In this document: piece by piece, positions 24,191-35,738 of the stretch
Position numbering within the stretch: position 1 is the stretch's first letter
Layout of the letters: every line of letters begins with the position of its first letter
Notes under the pieces: model-generated
What the model saw: the letters and a program-made list of their open reading frames with translations, nothing else
The model's database searches: none
Told to the model about the DNA's origin: nothing
Position numbers and translations under genes: made by a program
Assembly (NCBI GenBank): GCA_039619475.1
Contig: CM077115.1
Location: 515,984,815 to 516,048,814, forward strand
DNA: 64,000 nt
Source of the DNA: Icerya purchasi
Lineage: Eukaryota > Arthropoda > Insecta > Hemiptera > Monophlebidae
Direction: 5' to 3'

Positions 24191-24640
24191 CTCCGTCGTC
24201 GCAGCTTATATTCTAATGTTTAAGTTCGGCTGATAAAAATGATGAGAGCTCTTTAAAAGTTTCTAATCTGTAACGAAAATTTTTTTTTATCATTTTGTCA
24301 CCCCCCCCCCGGTGGTGGTGATATTGCTGCAAACCGAAATGATTAATAAATTAATAAAATTCTCTGATCGATATTTTATTATTTCCCTCTTATTCAGCTC
24401 TGTCCGCCTATCACGTAGAGCTGTGACGCTCTATCGAAAAGGCTCGGCATCATTTCAAATTCTTTCTCTTAACCAGTTATAAAATGGTAGCCGAAATAAC
24501 AGCAGCGAGTAGAACGAAATTAGGCAAATTCGCCGTTTATTCATAAAAAGCCATTCCCCCCTACCCTATTTTATAACTTGAGAAAACTACTCTAAAAGTA
24601 TTATTTTTCGACACGCAGTTTATTTCCGGTCATTTGAACT
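24191..24640. other. Interval without recognised gene
   Basis: A C10 run at 24301-24310 followed by GGTGGTGGTG. Nothing coding recognised. Confidence 0.4.
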
Positions 24641-24642
24641 TT

Positions 24643-25140
24643 TTAAGGAAATCTATTTCCAGGATAAATTCTGTTTGAGATCTGCGTCAATCCCGAAATT
24701 CCGCTTCTGTTTAAAAATTTAAAACCATAATAAAATAGCGTGAATGTTTTTTTCCAAAAATTATCATTGACTCTCGTAGGGATATCGTGATTATGAGCTC
24801 TGCCTATCCGACATATAAGAAATGTCGCCCCATCAATCTCTGTGTTATGAGCCAGTCGAACACGTTCTTCAAAACTTTTTCCTACAACTATCCGGATCAT
24901 GTCTGGACGTCTCGTCGGAACGCGGCTACACGTTTTCTTTTTCCTTTTACTTTTCTCCTTCCAGAATTCTCGTTTCAAATCCATAATGACCGAAGTGTAT
25001 TTAAGTATTCTTTCAATTGCTTCCGACGCGATAATCTTCTTTTCGTCACGTCTCCTTTTTGCAATACCGAGTTGTTCGTTTTTTCGCTCGTCCATGGGAT
25101 TCGTAGCATTCAATAGTATACAGTTCTAACGCATCTATCT
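24643..25140 (-). pseudogene. RTE-like C-terminal fragment (part 1 of a split copy)
   Basis: Minus strand, read through two frames: KIDALELYTIECY near 25130-25095 (the DALEMW box), a G-H-Y pair near 24985 in place of GHV, DETSRHDPDS near 24915-24885, and GRAHNHDIPTR near 24800-24770, close to the terminal DHDHDTPT of the better copy at 42.2 kb. Frameshifts and stops throughout. It probably belongs with the RT piece at 25.8-26.1 kb, on the same strand and in the right order. The gap of about 650 bp contains a minisatellite that accounts for the excess length. Confidence 0.6.
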
Positions 25141-25285
25141 TTTAATAGTAAAGATAAAAAAACATACAATGTATTATATGGTAATCGAAAAAACAGATAT
25201 GAATAAACGCTGACTCTAGTTTACAATATTGTCTATGATCACACAGTGCGTAATGTATGAAAATAAATAAAGACTAATTTTATAT

Positions 25286-25540
25286 TGATAAAATTCGATA
25301 AATTAATAAAGGTCGATAAATTAATAAAGGTCGATACATTAATAAAGGTCGATAAATTAATAAAGGCCGATAAATTAATAAAGGTCGATAAATTAATAAA
25401 GATCGATACATTAATAAATGTCGATAAATTAATAAAGGCCGATAAATTAATAAAGGTCGATAAATTAATAAAGATCGATACATTAATAAATGTTGATAAA
25501 TTAATAAAGGTCGATAAATTTTAATAAAGGTCGATAGTTT
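25286..25540. repeat. 18-bp minisatellite, about 14 copies
   Basis: Unit GATAAATTAATAAAGGTC with single-base variants (GGTC/GGCC/GATC/TGTC). Because 18 is a multiple of three, a frame stays open on both strands (Asp-Lys-Leu-Ile-Lys-Val on plus, Arg-Pro-Leu-Leu-Ile-Tyr on minus). These are repeat artefacts, not proteins. The array lies within the span of a degenerate RTE-like element. Confidence 0.95.
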
Positions 25541-25797
25541 ATCTTTTGTTGAGGCCGGATTTACGTAGAGTCCATGTTTCCGGAAGGCCGTAGAGAAATA
25601 CTAAGAAAGCCAGCTATTCACCAGTTTTATTTTTACTCTTTTCGTGTATACGTTTTAGTCGACACATAACACTTTTTGTTATATTTATTCTGCATGTCTA
25701 ATGTTTCAGACCCCCCTCGATTATTCTCTATCGAACCCCTCTAGAAATATATACACGCCCAGGGAGGGGGAAAAAAAAAAGAAATATATACACTATT

Positions 25798-26085
25798 TCA
25801 CAATTGTGCAATCCCCCCCTCTCGGGCGATTGTCATTTGCTCGTCTATAATCATTATTTTGGTCTTGTCTTTATTAGTCATTAATCCATATTTTACGATG
25901 CATTTTCGAGATGACTTTTGCGCCATACTGCTTATATCTCTGAGATTTGTGAGATCCGGGGACTCCTCCGACTGAGAGAACTTGCTTTGATTATTCTGCA
26001 ACAATTTACGCAGGACGTATTCTCCATAGAGGTTGTACAACAGAGCGCGCATGCTGTTCATATCTTGCTTTCCGGCATTCATTAA
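25798..26085 (-). pseudogene. RTE-like RT fragment (part 2 of a split copy)
   Basis: An open minus frame of 94 codons containing LYGEYVLRKLL (about 26030-25995), NLRDISSMAQ (where NLRYADD would be expected; the two catalytic Asp codons are not intact), then KYGLMTNKDKTKIMIID, the GL.IN..KTK.MI box. This order is the RTE-type palm. The damaged catalytic box and the truncation at both sides mark it as dead. It is likely the upstream part of the fragment at 24.64-25.14 kb. Confidence 0.65.
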
Positions 26086-26117
26086 TATTCTTTATAATGA
26101 AACGTACAAATTCTGTC

Positions 26118-26171
26118 GAATATATATATATATATTGTATATATATTGTATATATATATTGTATATATATG
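26118..26171. repeat. TATATATTG microsatellite
   Basis: Alternating TA runs interrupted by TTG every 9-13 bases. Confidence 0.85.
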
Positions 26172-28140
26172 TTTTTTTGTACCATTCACAAAAAATGTAG
26201 GAATTCCTCCCGTTTGAAAATCTTATATTCGACCACGATTTCATTTCTATGTTTTCCCATTAAACACACGCGCGTAATACACCTTAACGTAATATTGATT
26301 TCGATATAATCCCCTACTCGGATTATTCCGAATTTTTTCTTTTATCTGGCAGAATGAAATTCTTCAGCGGACCGATCACAAAATTCGCAACATGACGTTT
26401 TGAGGTATCTCTGAGAAGTATTGCTACTATCGTTTGGCCGCGATCAACTAGTAGATGGACGTTGGTTGCACTGTGAATTGAGCGTAGGGTGATTAGCCGG
26501 TCAATCGAATGGCCATACACCAAAGTCGAACATCTCGGAAAAATTTTTAGACTACCCGTTGTTTTGACATACCTTTGTCGTGTAGTAAACGTAGATCTTA
26601 TGGGCTACTTCTTTCTACATCCTTTTTAAATCCGTGCTCTTTGAGCAATTTTGCAATAAACAAAAAAAAGTATTTATAACAGATTTAATTAGTTAGGGAA
26701 GCATAATAAATGCATCAACCGAACACATAAACTGACATTTCTTACGCAGTAATTTTTACGAATAATAATATATAGAATGCCGATACACAACATTCTGCGA
26801 AACATAAAAAAAAAAAAACAAATAAAATTCGAACCGTTCAACGTATAAATTTAATATCGTGCACATAAATCGCGGATATTCGAAAAAATGTGTAACCCCC
26901 TCGAACAACTCTGAGGTGACTAAAAACGGTAAAAATCAAAAAAAAAAAAAAAAAAATACAAAAAGAAAAAAAAGCGCGCGCATTAAGAGAAATTTTTTAG
27001 CAGTTTTAAAAATTACCAATTTCTAAGTTGGACCATTAGAAGAGATTGAAAACAAATTAGCTTTCTTTTCCAGCTACGTTTAATATCGATAATATGGAAA
27101 ATTCGCTGCTTAGTAGTAATAATAGAAATTTGATTTTTTATCAAAACTTTAAAAGTTTTTGCAAAAAGTTCAAAAAAGTGCAGAACGTGCCTCTTCGCCG
27201 TGACGGCATAATCACGAAAATTTAGAATAGCCTATTTAAAATTTACATCTCCCCCGGGCGATAAAAATCCCTCTGAGATAGAAAAAAAATTATTTTAATT
27301 TCTGATATGCATTATGCGACGATGGAAAACTCGTCTATTCAGAACAAATCCGTGATATTTCGATTTCTTGACGAAATTTTAAAAGTTCGCAAAAATTCCA
27401 AACAGACGGAAAAACAGAATGCGTATTCGATTTGGCGCGAAACTATACTAATTACAAATGTTAAAAGTTTCCAATAAACGCGCGAATAAGACGAAACTTT
27501 TCCCATTAAGCATAACCAAAATTTCCATCTTTAAATTTATTTGTAAGATTGGAAAATTTCTATTTAAAAAACCTGTGCAGGAAATATTTATATTTAAATT
27601 ATAGCAATTCGTAACCTATCACGCAGAGTCTCCTTGATGCACATTATACTTGACAAGTTTAATGCAATTTTATCTTTTAATATTTCTTTAAATTTTTTTT
27701 TTTTTCTACTATACAATTATGGAAATATTCAAGAGCTAAATTTTTAAACTTTCTTTCAGAAAACGGGAAATTCAATCGCTTACAAATCGTTATTTTTATC
27801 ACTTCTAAACCGTGTAGAAATTTCAATAAAGTAGCTCTCGCTTAATAATAAAATTGAATATAATTAACAAAATAGATTAATACGAACTTTCCGGCTTCGA
27901 AACAACTATTATTAGGCTTTTTCAAAAGTATAAATTTGTTTAATAGCTATTAGGACCGCATCTGAGGGGGGGGGGGGGTCCGGGTCCCCCTCCCCAGAAA
28001 TGTCTGCGGAATAATAACTGCTTGAATTAAATGCACCAAAATTCAGAATAAATTTATTTCTTTTCAGTTTTTGACAAAACGGAAAAGAAAATTAAAATTT
28101 TTATGAATTCTATGGAAACGACTATTTTTTATTTGTTCTT
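26172..28140. other. AT-rich interval, no gene seen
   Basis: Open frames are short. The 66-codon minus frame at 26323-26523 has no family resemblance. A-run at 26939-26957, T-run near 27697-27705 and G13 near 27967-27979. Confidence 0.45.
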
Positions 28141-28147
28141 AGTGTAG

Positions 28148-28957
28148 TTTTTTTTTTTTTTTTTTTTTTATACGAGTAGTTAGTGCCTATATGGCTATTA
28201 CTCGATTAAAGGTCATTTATATATCATTGATTATTTTTGTTTTAATAATAAAATCAGTAAGCATTTGGAGGTTGTTTATGTCGAGGATATTTTTTCTCTG
28301 TTGATTATCGCGATGATGGTTGTACTTCTGGCAGGTTAGGATAATGTGATGAACTGTCAGCGGTACGTTGCAAATGTCGCATAGGGGCGGTGATTGATTA
28401 CTCAATAGATATGAGTGAGTAATTTTTGAATGCCCAAGGTATATTCTGTTAACCACTGTCTCCAGCTTCGGTGAGCAGACATTACCAATGATTAGCGGCC
28501 AAACGTCCACGCTTTTCTTTGAATATCCAAGTATGTATACTTGGCCGGGCCTGGAACCGCTGATTCTACGAGTGTAAGATTTCCCGACTGTACCACTGTG
28601 TAAGGTCTTCCCCCAGTATTATCGGAAGATATGTTTGAGTTGGCCCTCTTGCTGCATGATTCACGATGTCATGGCCATCTATTCCTCGATGGCTCGGGAT
28701 CCAAACGAAAGAGATACTGGTGTTTCGTTTATTTAATTCAGTGATGATAAGCAGTATTTGGTCCGCCGTTGCCACAGTCGAATTCATCGCTTCAATATAC
28801 TGCAATGCTAAGACTGAATCGGTCAGGATCGTATACTGGTCAGATGGCAATTCCGATATCTGCAGCAAACATTGAAGTAAGGCTAACATCTCGGCCGCAA
28901 GGACTGATGTCATATTCGGCAAGCTGAAGGAATATATCCTTTTCCCGATGGAAAAGG
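28148..28957 (-). pseudogene. I-like retrotransposon 3' end (RNase H + knuckle)
   Basis: A 5'-truncated insertion. Minus frames 28922-28566 and 28510-28217 give RNase H: AAEMLALLQC, ILTDSVLALQYIE (catalytic Asp), then WIPSHRGIDGHDIVNHAA. The Cys/His knuckle follows: RIYLGHS, then CDICNVPLTVHHIILTC. This is the tail end of I-like elements that carry RNase H after RT. A stop between the two frames makes it non-functional. The minus strand ends in a poly(A) tail (T-run from 28148 on plus). AGTGTAG at 28141-28147 and 28958-28964 is a candidate 7-bp target-site duplication. It is not the same subfamily as the 31.9-36.2 kb element. Confidence 0.75.
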
Positions 28958-29065
28958 AGTGTAGTGTTGAAATATTGCATATACAATAATTGACTACAAG
29001 GCTTTAGTGTACCATTTATAAATAAATATATTTAACACACACACACATATATATATATATATTAT

Positions 29066-29443
29066 ACCGTGCATGAAGAAACGTACCTAGTGATTAAAAA
29101 TGCGATTTTGAGGTTTTCACTGTTTGTACAGCTTTGACCCTTCCTCCTTCAAATGCCGTTTACCGCAGATCATGAAAATGCGTTTGTTCTGCTGTACAGC
29201 GGTTTAAAGACAGGTGCTCTGGTTCAAAAATTCAACAATTAATAATAATGGAATATTGGAATATCACTTTGAGGCATTTGGCTGTTCCAAAGATATTTCG
29301 ATGAACGTGTCCAAATGAGTATTTTATAGTACCACTTCATACAACACTGGTGAAGTACATAGAAAGGCGTATGTTTCTAAACTTTAAACGAGTTTTCTCG
29401 AAAATTACGTATTAGTCACTAGATACGTTTCTTCGTGCACGGT
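29066..29443. mobile_element. 378-bp MITE-like element with long TIRs
   Basis: The ends are imperfect inverted repeats of at least 30 bp: ACCGTGCATGAAGAAACGTA at 29066 and, read inward from 29443, ACCGTGCACGAAGAAACGTA; similarity continues with TCTAGTGACTAAT-like sequence. No transposase is encoded. The element splits a CA/TA microsatellite (CA/TA on the left, CACG then (TA)n on the right), so it inserted into a simple repeat and the target duplication cannot be read. The family is unknown. Confidence 0.75.
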
Positions 29444-29448
29444 CACAC

Positions 29449-29449
<1 letters not shown>

Positions 29450-29492
<43 letters not shown>
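29450..29492. repeat. (AT)n microsatellite
   Basis: About 20 uninterrupted AT dinucleotides, the right remnant of the simple repeat interrupted by the MITE. Confidence 0.95.
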
Positions 29493-29496
<4 letters not shown>

Positions 29497-30059
29497 AATT
29501 ATAAAACCCCCCAAAATTTTGATCTAGATACGGCCCTGATAGCCATTATAATTCCTTTAGAAAATTCGGTAGATATCGATCATTTGTCGGTGTATCCCTG
29601 AGAAATAAAACAGCACTTAAAAGTTAGACGAGTAGGATTTTTTTTTTTTCTTAACGGAAACAGTGCGATCGATTCGTTTTTTTTTAAAAAAGATGGAACC
29701 GCAGGAATTTTTTTTTTATTTTTTTATGGCGTAAAAAATATTTTATTCCCGATTTATTGTGCGATAGGTATTACGGTATTATGGTAGCTCGTATATATTT
29801 ACTTTTGAAAAAATACTAAATAAAATTATGTAAATCAAGATTATTATTTTATGTTGGTGTTAACACGGAGAGATTACGGTTGATTTAGAAGAACCGTTCT
29901 GTTTTACTTGCAAGGTTCTTTTTTATCTTTTAATGTTACAAAGAAGTATAAGCTATTTTTTTTTTTTTAACATAAAATGAACTAGTTGCGCAAATGATTT
30001 AATATTTCTCGTGAGAATTCTATCCTTTCCAATAATTTTATCATCATCGCTTATCTCCC
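29493..30059. other. AT-rich interval, no gene seen
   Basis: Runs of T at 29640-29650 and 29710-29728. No motif. Confidence 0.45.
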
Positions 30060-30770
30060 TCTTACTTATTTTAAGAATCCTTCTATCTTTAGCTTCCTCC
30101 ATTCGACACTTTTTCTTCTGCAACTATTGGTTTTAACTATAAAACTGGATAACCCGTATGTACTCTTACTGTCCTTATTCCAAAAATCCTCCGTTGAACA
30201 TTTCCTTCTTCCATTTATTTCAGGCCTCTTCATTCTATTTCCCTGCAATTTAATTTTTCGGAGTCACTTTCTCTTTCTTCTTTCTGTTCCATCTTTACAA
30301 CCGAGTTGATGGCTATCGCGCGTTCCATTATTATCGTTTCTCCTAGTCGCATCTTTTTCAATTATTTAATCATTTCGCACTCCATGAGTAGTAGTGCCCT
30401 TCAAGTGATTTGCTTCACTCATTCTGATCACTTATATTCATCATTTCTCGCGAACGCTATATTATCCATTTTCTTTCTTCTCGCTACATGTATGTTGATT
30501 TGCTGCGGCCTCCTAACCGCATGGACATTGCGGGTAATGAGATGACGAGGTTGCGCATTCTTTGACTCTTGAATTGTTGCTTCCTTTCTAAAAAATTCCA
30601 TCCTCTAATGTTTTTGTGTAAAACATTTTATCTTAAATTTTGGTCAGATATTTCCTATTCTTTCTTTCGCAATGAACATCCATCGCACACCTATCTCTGT
30701 TTATTGTCTTCGCAAGGTTTTTAAAACAAATAATTTTTTTTTTTTTTTTTTTTTATGATTTTGAGGAGAA
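30060..30770 (+). pseudogene. Degenerate non-LTR retrotransposon RNase H region
   Basis: On the plus strand the text at 30507-30545 reads RPPNRMDIAGNEMT, close to the invariant RNase H tail W.PGH.GI.GNE.AD. Upstream frames (30306-30500) have Ser/Leu/Ile-rich blocks in the right place for the preceding strands, but no clear catalytic Asp. A poly(T) at 30727-30754 follows. It may be an older, longer member of family A. The call rests on one motif. Confidence 0.4.
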
Positions 30771-31526
30771 TTTAATTTTGATAACACTTTTTATAACGAC
30801 CGACAGCGTGCATTATTTAATCTGCTTCCTAAATTTTTCGCAATCAAGTGTACTCTCTGAATTATTATTACAGGGTGAATACAAAAAAAAAAAAAAAAAA
30901 AAAAAAGTTCATCTCGACAAAATCTTTGTGACCTATTTGCCTAATTTTGCAAATCTTACTTGGCTGCAATCAACATGGCTATGTCATCTGTTAACATGAC
31001 CGATCGAAACAACACAATAGGCGAGCAGCCAAACCATCTCCAAAAGTCCTTTGTGCACGAATTTTGAAGACGGTTCTTTTGATGTTTCGCGCATTGTCAT
31101 GAACTACGTACCTAATTCAAAATCAACGTGCCTTCCATACGGGTGTATATTCTTAAATTGAATACCTGTATACACCACACAAAAGAGTATATTAAGAATG
31201 TATGAAATATATTAAACTTGACTTAAACTAGAGACCATACGTTTCTAAACAAGCTACATTTAGATATTGTACACTCATCTTATTGTTAGTGTCGCTACCA
31301 GGTGTACCTAATCTCTGAAATTGAATCGGTGTTATGAGAAATATGTGGAAAAATAAAGAAAGAACTGAACCCTCATCATTACCGTTGGGCTCAATACATT
31401 GTGAAACTTAACATGCACGATGCTTCATTAATATTTGATTTATTTTACTTTTGCACTCAAATGCATAGGAATGTATTAATTCCCGGTCGGTAATCCCTGA
31501 AGTATGTACACATCGTATTAGGCTGC

Positions 31527-31558
<32 letters not shown>

Positions 31559-31903
31559 AGAACGCCGATCAAAGACCATTCCAAGAATTATGAAGAAACA
31601 AAAGGATTAAATTTTATTATATAAGAAAATGGAGAGGCTGTATATCTTATAAGGGAAACATCTGAAATGCGGGTCACCGATTTGATGATCCATTCGGTAA
31701 CAAATGAAAAACGAATTTTACCGTTGTTTGCATAATTAAACTCGAGAAAAGCGTGTCTAAACTTAACGAACTGGCGTATAAATCTTACGAGTGTCTGAAA
31801 ATCATTTTTCAGATTTAATTTTTTTTTTTGACGTTATAGGTAAAATTACTAAACAGAACTTATACTGTGATCGTGAAGTTATTAGCTTCAAAATGCGTCA
31901 GTG
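30771..31903. other. AT-rich interval with long A and T runs
   Basis: A-run at 30882-30906 and T-run at 31533-31557. No coding motif recognised. Confidence 0.45.
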
Positions 31904-32099
31904 TTTTTTTGTTTTTTTTTTTGTAAACTACTCGTTGGCCATGTATAACTGCCAGGGTCATTACGGCACAATAAGTATAGGATTTATTGTAATTTGTTTA
32001 TTAGATTATTTCTGTTAAGGAAGATTAGCATTGTCTGAGAACCTGTTCTGGGCGGTTATCTAAAAGAAGGTGTAGTGGTTCGTCCTTGATTCTTGTTAA

Positions 32100-33270
32100 G
32101 TTTTTACATTGTTTCAGTATGTGCTCTACCGAAGATAGCCAGTGCTGCATTACAGAATGGGCAGGAAATCGGTGGAGGAGCTCCCTGGAGGACATGGTTG
32201 TGAGATATCGATGTGTGTCCCAGTCTCAACCTATTAAGGGCAGAGAATTCTTTTTTTGGACATTTGGATCGGTGGCCACCAAGGATCAACATTTGGTTTA
32301 ATATTCCTTAGGAAAGTTACATGTTGGGACCAGGATGAGATCCAATGTTCTTTCATATTTCTGTGGAAGAAGGTAGTGATTTCTGGTGATGGGACATTGA
32401 GTGGCATAGGGGCAAACAACATTGACTTGGCGGCCCGGTCTACACATTCGTTTCCGGGTATTTCAACATGTGCCGGCACCCACAAGAAGCCTACTTGTAT
32501 CCCCTCTTGGGCAAGGCGATGTGCTGTAGATCTTATTTTATAGACTAGTGGACTGGTTATAGTAAGTGACTGAATAGTTTGAAGGGAGGCCAGTGAATCC
32601 GTGATAATTATGTATTGTTTGTTCTCAGATTTACCAACACGCACATGCTTCCAATCCAAAGAGAATTCCGTATAGCTCAGCTTCTAATGCGGAGCTGTCA
32701 TCATGTAGCCTCACTGCTTCGGCTTCACCTGACATTAGGTAGGCACATGCTGTGGGAGTGGACAGTGTGCCAGCGACATTTGCTTTAGCTCCATCTGTAT
32801 AAACGTGTGTATCATGTGTGTAAGTTTTTGTATTTTTTCGATACTTTACTGGCGAGCTGTATATTGGTCCTCGTTAGATGTACGGTGGATGAAGAGTGAT
32901 AAGTCTACCATCAATGGGGGGTATTCCCATGGTGGTTCTTTTGGGAACAGGAGGAGATCCGGATTGTATTTGATGTTTTTCTCCGTCAAATAATTTAGAA
33001 TATTAGGTATTGGATCATTTTGAAAGGCTGGAGGGGGAATGACAGTACTCCTCGAAGAGAAGTGATATTGTTGGTACCAGTATAGATGATCACGGGAGGT
33101 GTAGAAGTCAAATATGTAGGATAATGGCGGAATTCCTGATAGCACACAGACACCCTGCGTAGGAGATGTTCGATGCGCCCCAACGATGGTCCTTTAGGCA
33201 GCGTGATGGATTGATTCAAGTGATTTTATGAGCTGCTTACTAGCCGAATAGAACACCTGGCAGCCGTAGG
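32100..33270 (-). pseudogene. I-like ORF2: RNase H and C-terminal knuckle
   Basis: Continuation of ORF2 after RT, in at least four frame segments. 33219-32846 is the linker, with GIPPLSYIFDFYTSRDHLYW. 32659-32234 is RNase H: IIITDSLASLQTIQS (catalytic Asp), then FLWVPAHVEIPGNECVDRAAK. The knuckle comes last: LNRLRLGHTS and CPFCNAAL, after which a frameshift moves the reading to VEHILKQC, giving the His and last Cys. Function in the intact element: removal of RNA from the RNA:DNA hybrid. The frameshifts near 33.27, 32.8 and 32.15 kb rule out a normal product. Confidence 0.8.
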
Positions 33271-33279
33271 TTAATCTGC

Positions 33280-34640
33280 TTAGGATAAGTGATCTGTATA
33301 CAGATAGAAGTAGTTTTTTGGATTATTGTTATATTTATGATGTGATAAACATTTTAGGATAGCTATGGTTTTATTACATTTGCGTTTGAATTCTTTAATA
33401 TGAGGAGACCATGTCAGATGGGAGTCAAATGTTAGGCCCAAGAATTTAGCTGAGGATGTGACTGGAAGAGGAAATCCATTTAGGGTAAGGGAAAAATCAT
33501 GGTTTGGGTTTACTCGACGACTTCTCTGGAATTTTACACAAGAAGTTTTATTTAAGGAGAAAGTAAGGCCGTTACTTTCGGTCCACGAATATAACCTATT
33601 GATTGTGGATTGTAGTATGGATTTGGCGTTGGAAGGAAAGTTTGATGCTAAGGATATATTGAGGTCGTCTATAAACAATCGGGATGTTACCGGCGGCTGT
33701 ATGCAGTCCGCCACATCATTTATGTATAGGATAAAGAGTGTTACACTTAGAGGAGAGCCTTGAGGAATACCATTCTCTATTAGGACAGGAGAGGATACAG
33801 TTGAGCCAATTTTTACTTGAATGTGTCTGTTTGACAAATAATTCATTATATAGTTGCCCATATTGCCTTTTATATTGGCGTTCTTCAGCTTTGTAAGCAC
33901 TTTATATCGCCATATCCGGTCGAATGCTTTCTCTATGTCAAAAAAGACAGTGTAGAGAGCTTGTGACCTCTTTTGGGCTTCAAGTATTTGTCTTTTTAGG
34001 CTCAGGAGATGTAACATTGGGGATTTTGATTTACGACCTCCAATTTGTATTGGGGAGAGAACGTTTGAAGATTCTAGGAAAGAGGATAGTCGTCTGTTCA
34101 CCATTTTTTCCATGATTTTTGAGAGTGAAGATAGTAAGGAGATAGGTCTGTAATTTTGAGGAATGAAGGTTTCTTTATTAGGTTTGAGGATACGAATGAT
34201 TAAAGCTGCTTTCCAGGATTTTGGGATGGAGGAAGTTGTCCAAATTTTGTTGTATACGTCAAGGAGTAGTTGTTTAGCTGGATTAGGTAGGTATCTGATC
34301 ATGAATGGATGAATGAGGTCGGCTCCAGGTGCACTGTTTTTTAGCTTTTTATCGAGCTGGTAATTTAGTTCAGACATTGGAAAAGGATCATTGTATTTTT
34401 CTTTTTGATCTGGAGGAAAGGATATTTTTTGCTCCTCTAGTCTCGATTTGTGTTCTAGGGAGGAATCGGTGTAGGATGCTGAGGAAGATACTTTAGCGAA
34501 ATGTTGCGCAAAGGCATCTGCCACTTCTTTGGTGTCGGTGAGCAGGACATTGTTAATGAGTAAGGAAGGGGTAGTTGGAGGACGATAGTTACCACACAAC
34601 GACTTGATTCTTCTAAAAAACCACCGTCGCAGGCATATCT
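33280..34640 (-). pseudogene. I-like ORF2: reverse transcriptase domain
   Basis: A 450-codon open segment. Blocks in order: SAPGADLIHPFMIRYLP, WKAALIIRILKPNK, NYRPISLLSSLSKIMEK (RT2), VFFDIEKAFDRIW (motif A, catalytic Asp), NGIPQGSPLSVTLF (motif B), RLFIDDLNIS (motif C; FIDD replaces the usual Y/FADD, near 33664-33675), LNKTSCVKF and AKFLGLTFDSHLTW (thumb). All three catalytic Asp residues are present. The segment enters from the endonuclease frame by an indel in an A6 run near 34619 and ends at a stop by 33280, where the linker continues in another frame. Confidence 0.85.
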
Positions 34641-35701
34641 TTCGAGATAGATGATACAAATGCTGTCCAGCACTCCTGTTTTCTCATTTTGATGAGTAGC
34701 CTGGCTCGAGCTCTAAATCTTCTGAATTCAATCAGGCCTGTTAGCGACTTCGTTGTTTTATACTTCCTCAATGCTCGTTTCCGTTGTGCGATCGCCATTT
34801 TGATTTCGGAGCACCACCATGGTACTCGCTTTTTCCGAGGAGCTGTTGTTGTTTTCGGTATTGTTGCTGTCGCTGCTTCATTCATCGTGTTGATGAGAAT
34901 TTTCAGGTTTTCCTCTACCGAGTCCGTTTGAATTTTAGGGATAGTAATCTTTGTCTTGTAACCATTCCAATCTGCTTTATGGAATGCAAATTTTTTTGTT
35001 ACCTGGGCTGAGTGCAATTTTTGCGGCTGGTGGGGAAAGTGTATGAAAATCGGGAAATGATCACTTGAACACAGATCACCATGTACATCTATGTTCAAGT
35101 AAGGAAATAGTGAAACGGATGCAAATGCTAAATCTATTATTGAAAAAGTGTTATGAGTTGTGTTGAAATGTGTATGTGATGGAGGAGGGAGGAGTACCAG
35201 GTCACTATTAAGGATGCGATTTGAAATCATATTTCCTCGTCTATTTGGCTGTGTTGAACCCCACTCAGAAGAGTGGGCATTGAAATCTCCCAGTAATAAC
35301 ACTGGGTCCCGCAGTTGAAATAGTAATGTATCAAAGTCTATTTTGGTTATGTTTGTAGCGGGTGGGAAGTAGCAATTACAAATTATAATGGATGAGAGCG
35401 GAAGGGACGGGATTTTCACCTTCACCGCTACCGCTTGAAACATGGTACTTAACCTTATTTCATGTGATGGAATCGCTTCATGCACTAGTATCAAGACTCC
35501 TCCACATGCTGCTTGTCCCTGTGTGTAGTCAGAGCGAAATATTCTGTAGCCTTTAATAAGTGGTGAATGGGAAGAGTTTAAGTGCGTTTCTTGTAAACAA
35601 ATGATTATTGGATTGTAGTTATTAATGAGTAATCTCAGTTCGTCTATACGTTTATAAAACCCTCTGCAATTCCATTGCAGAATACTGAGATTTGCAGCCA
35701 T
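34613..35701 (-). pseudogene. I-like ORF2: AP-endonuclease domain
   Basis: Starts at an ATG at 35701 (MAANLSILQWNCRG), a typical APE start: LQWNCRG, then ICLQETHL (metal-binding Glu), LLLGDFNAHSSEWGS (GDFN active site), IDLAFAS and SSDHFPI (catalytic DH). This domain nicks the target DNA to prime reverse transcription. A linker rich in Arg/Lys (RKKRVPWWCSEI) leads to RT. The frame ends at 34613 because of the indel in the A6 run. The endonuclease motifs themselves are all intact. Confidence 0.85.
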
Positions 35702-35738
35702 TTTCTCTAATTATTGTTGACAGTGTTACTTAAGATGA

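Noticed and set aside
25285..25524. Hexapeptide-repeat 'proteins' on both strands
   Set aside because: An 18-bp minisatellite keeps all its frames periodic. Open frames on both strands are an arithmetic result of the unit length.
25286..25540. CRISPR-like array
   Set aside because: Units are contiguous with no unique spacers, in a eukaryotic background.
26323..26523. 66-codon minus frame near the split RTE-like copy
   Set aside because: No similarity to RTE-like motifs that I can point to. Left unassigned.
30868..31560. GGGTGAATAC at 30875 as a mariner end
   Set aside because: No matching inverted end and no transposase text within the next 700 bp.
32805..35011. Plus-strand open frames across the I-like element
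   Set aside because: They are antisense shadows of ORF2.
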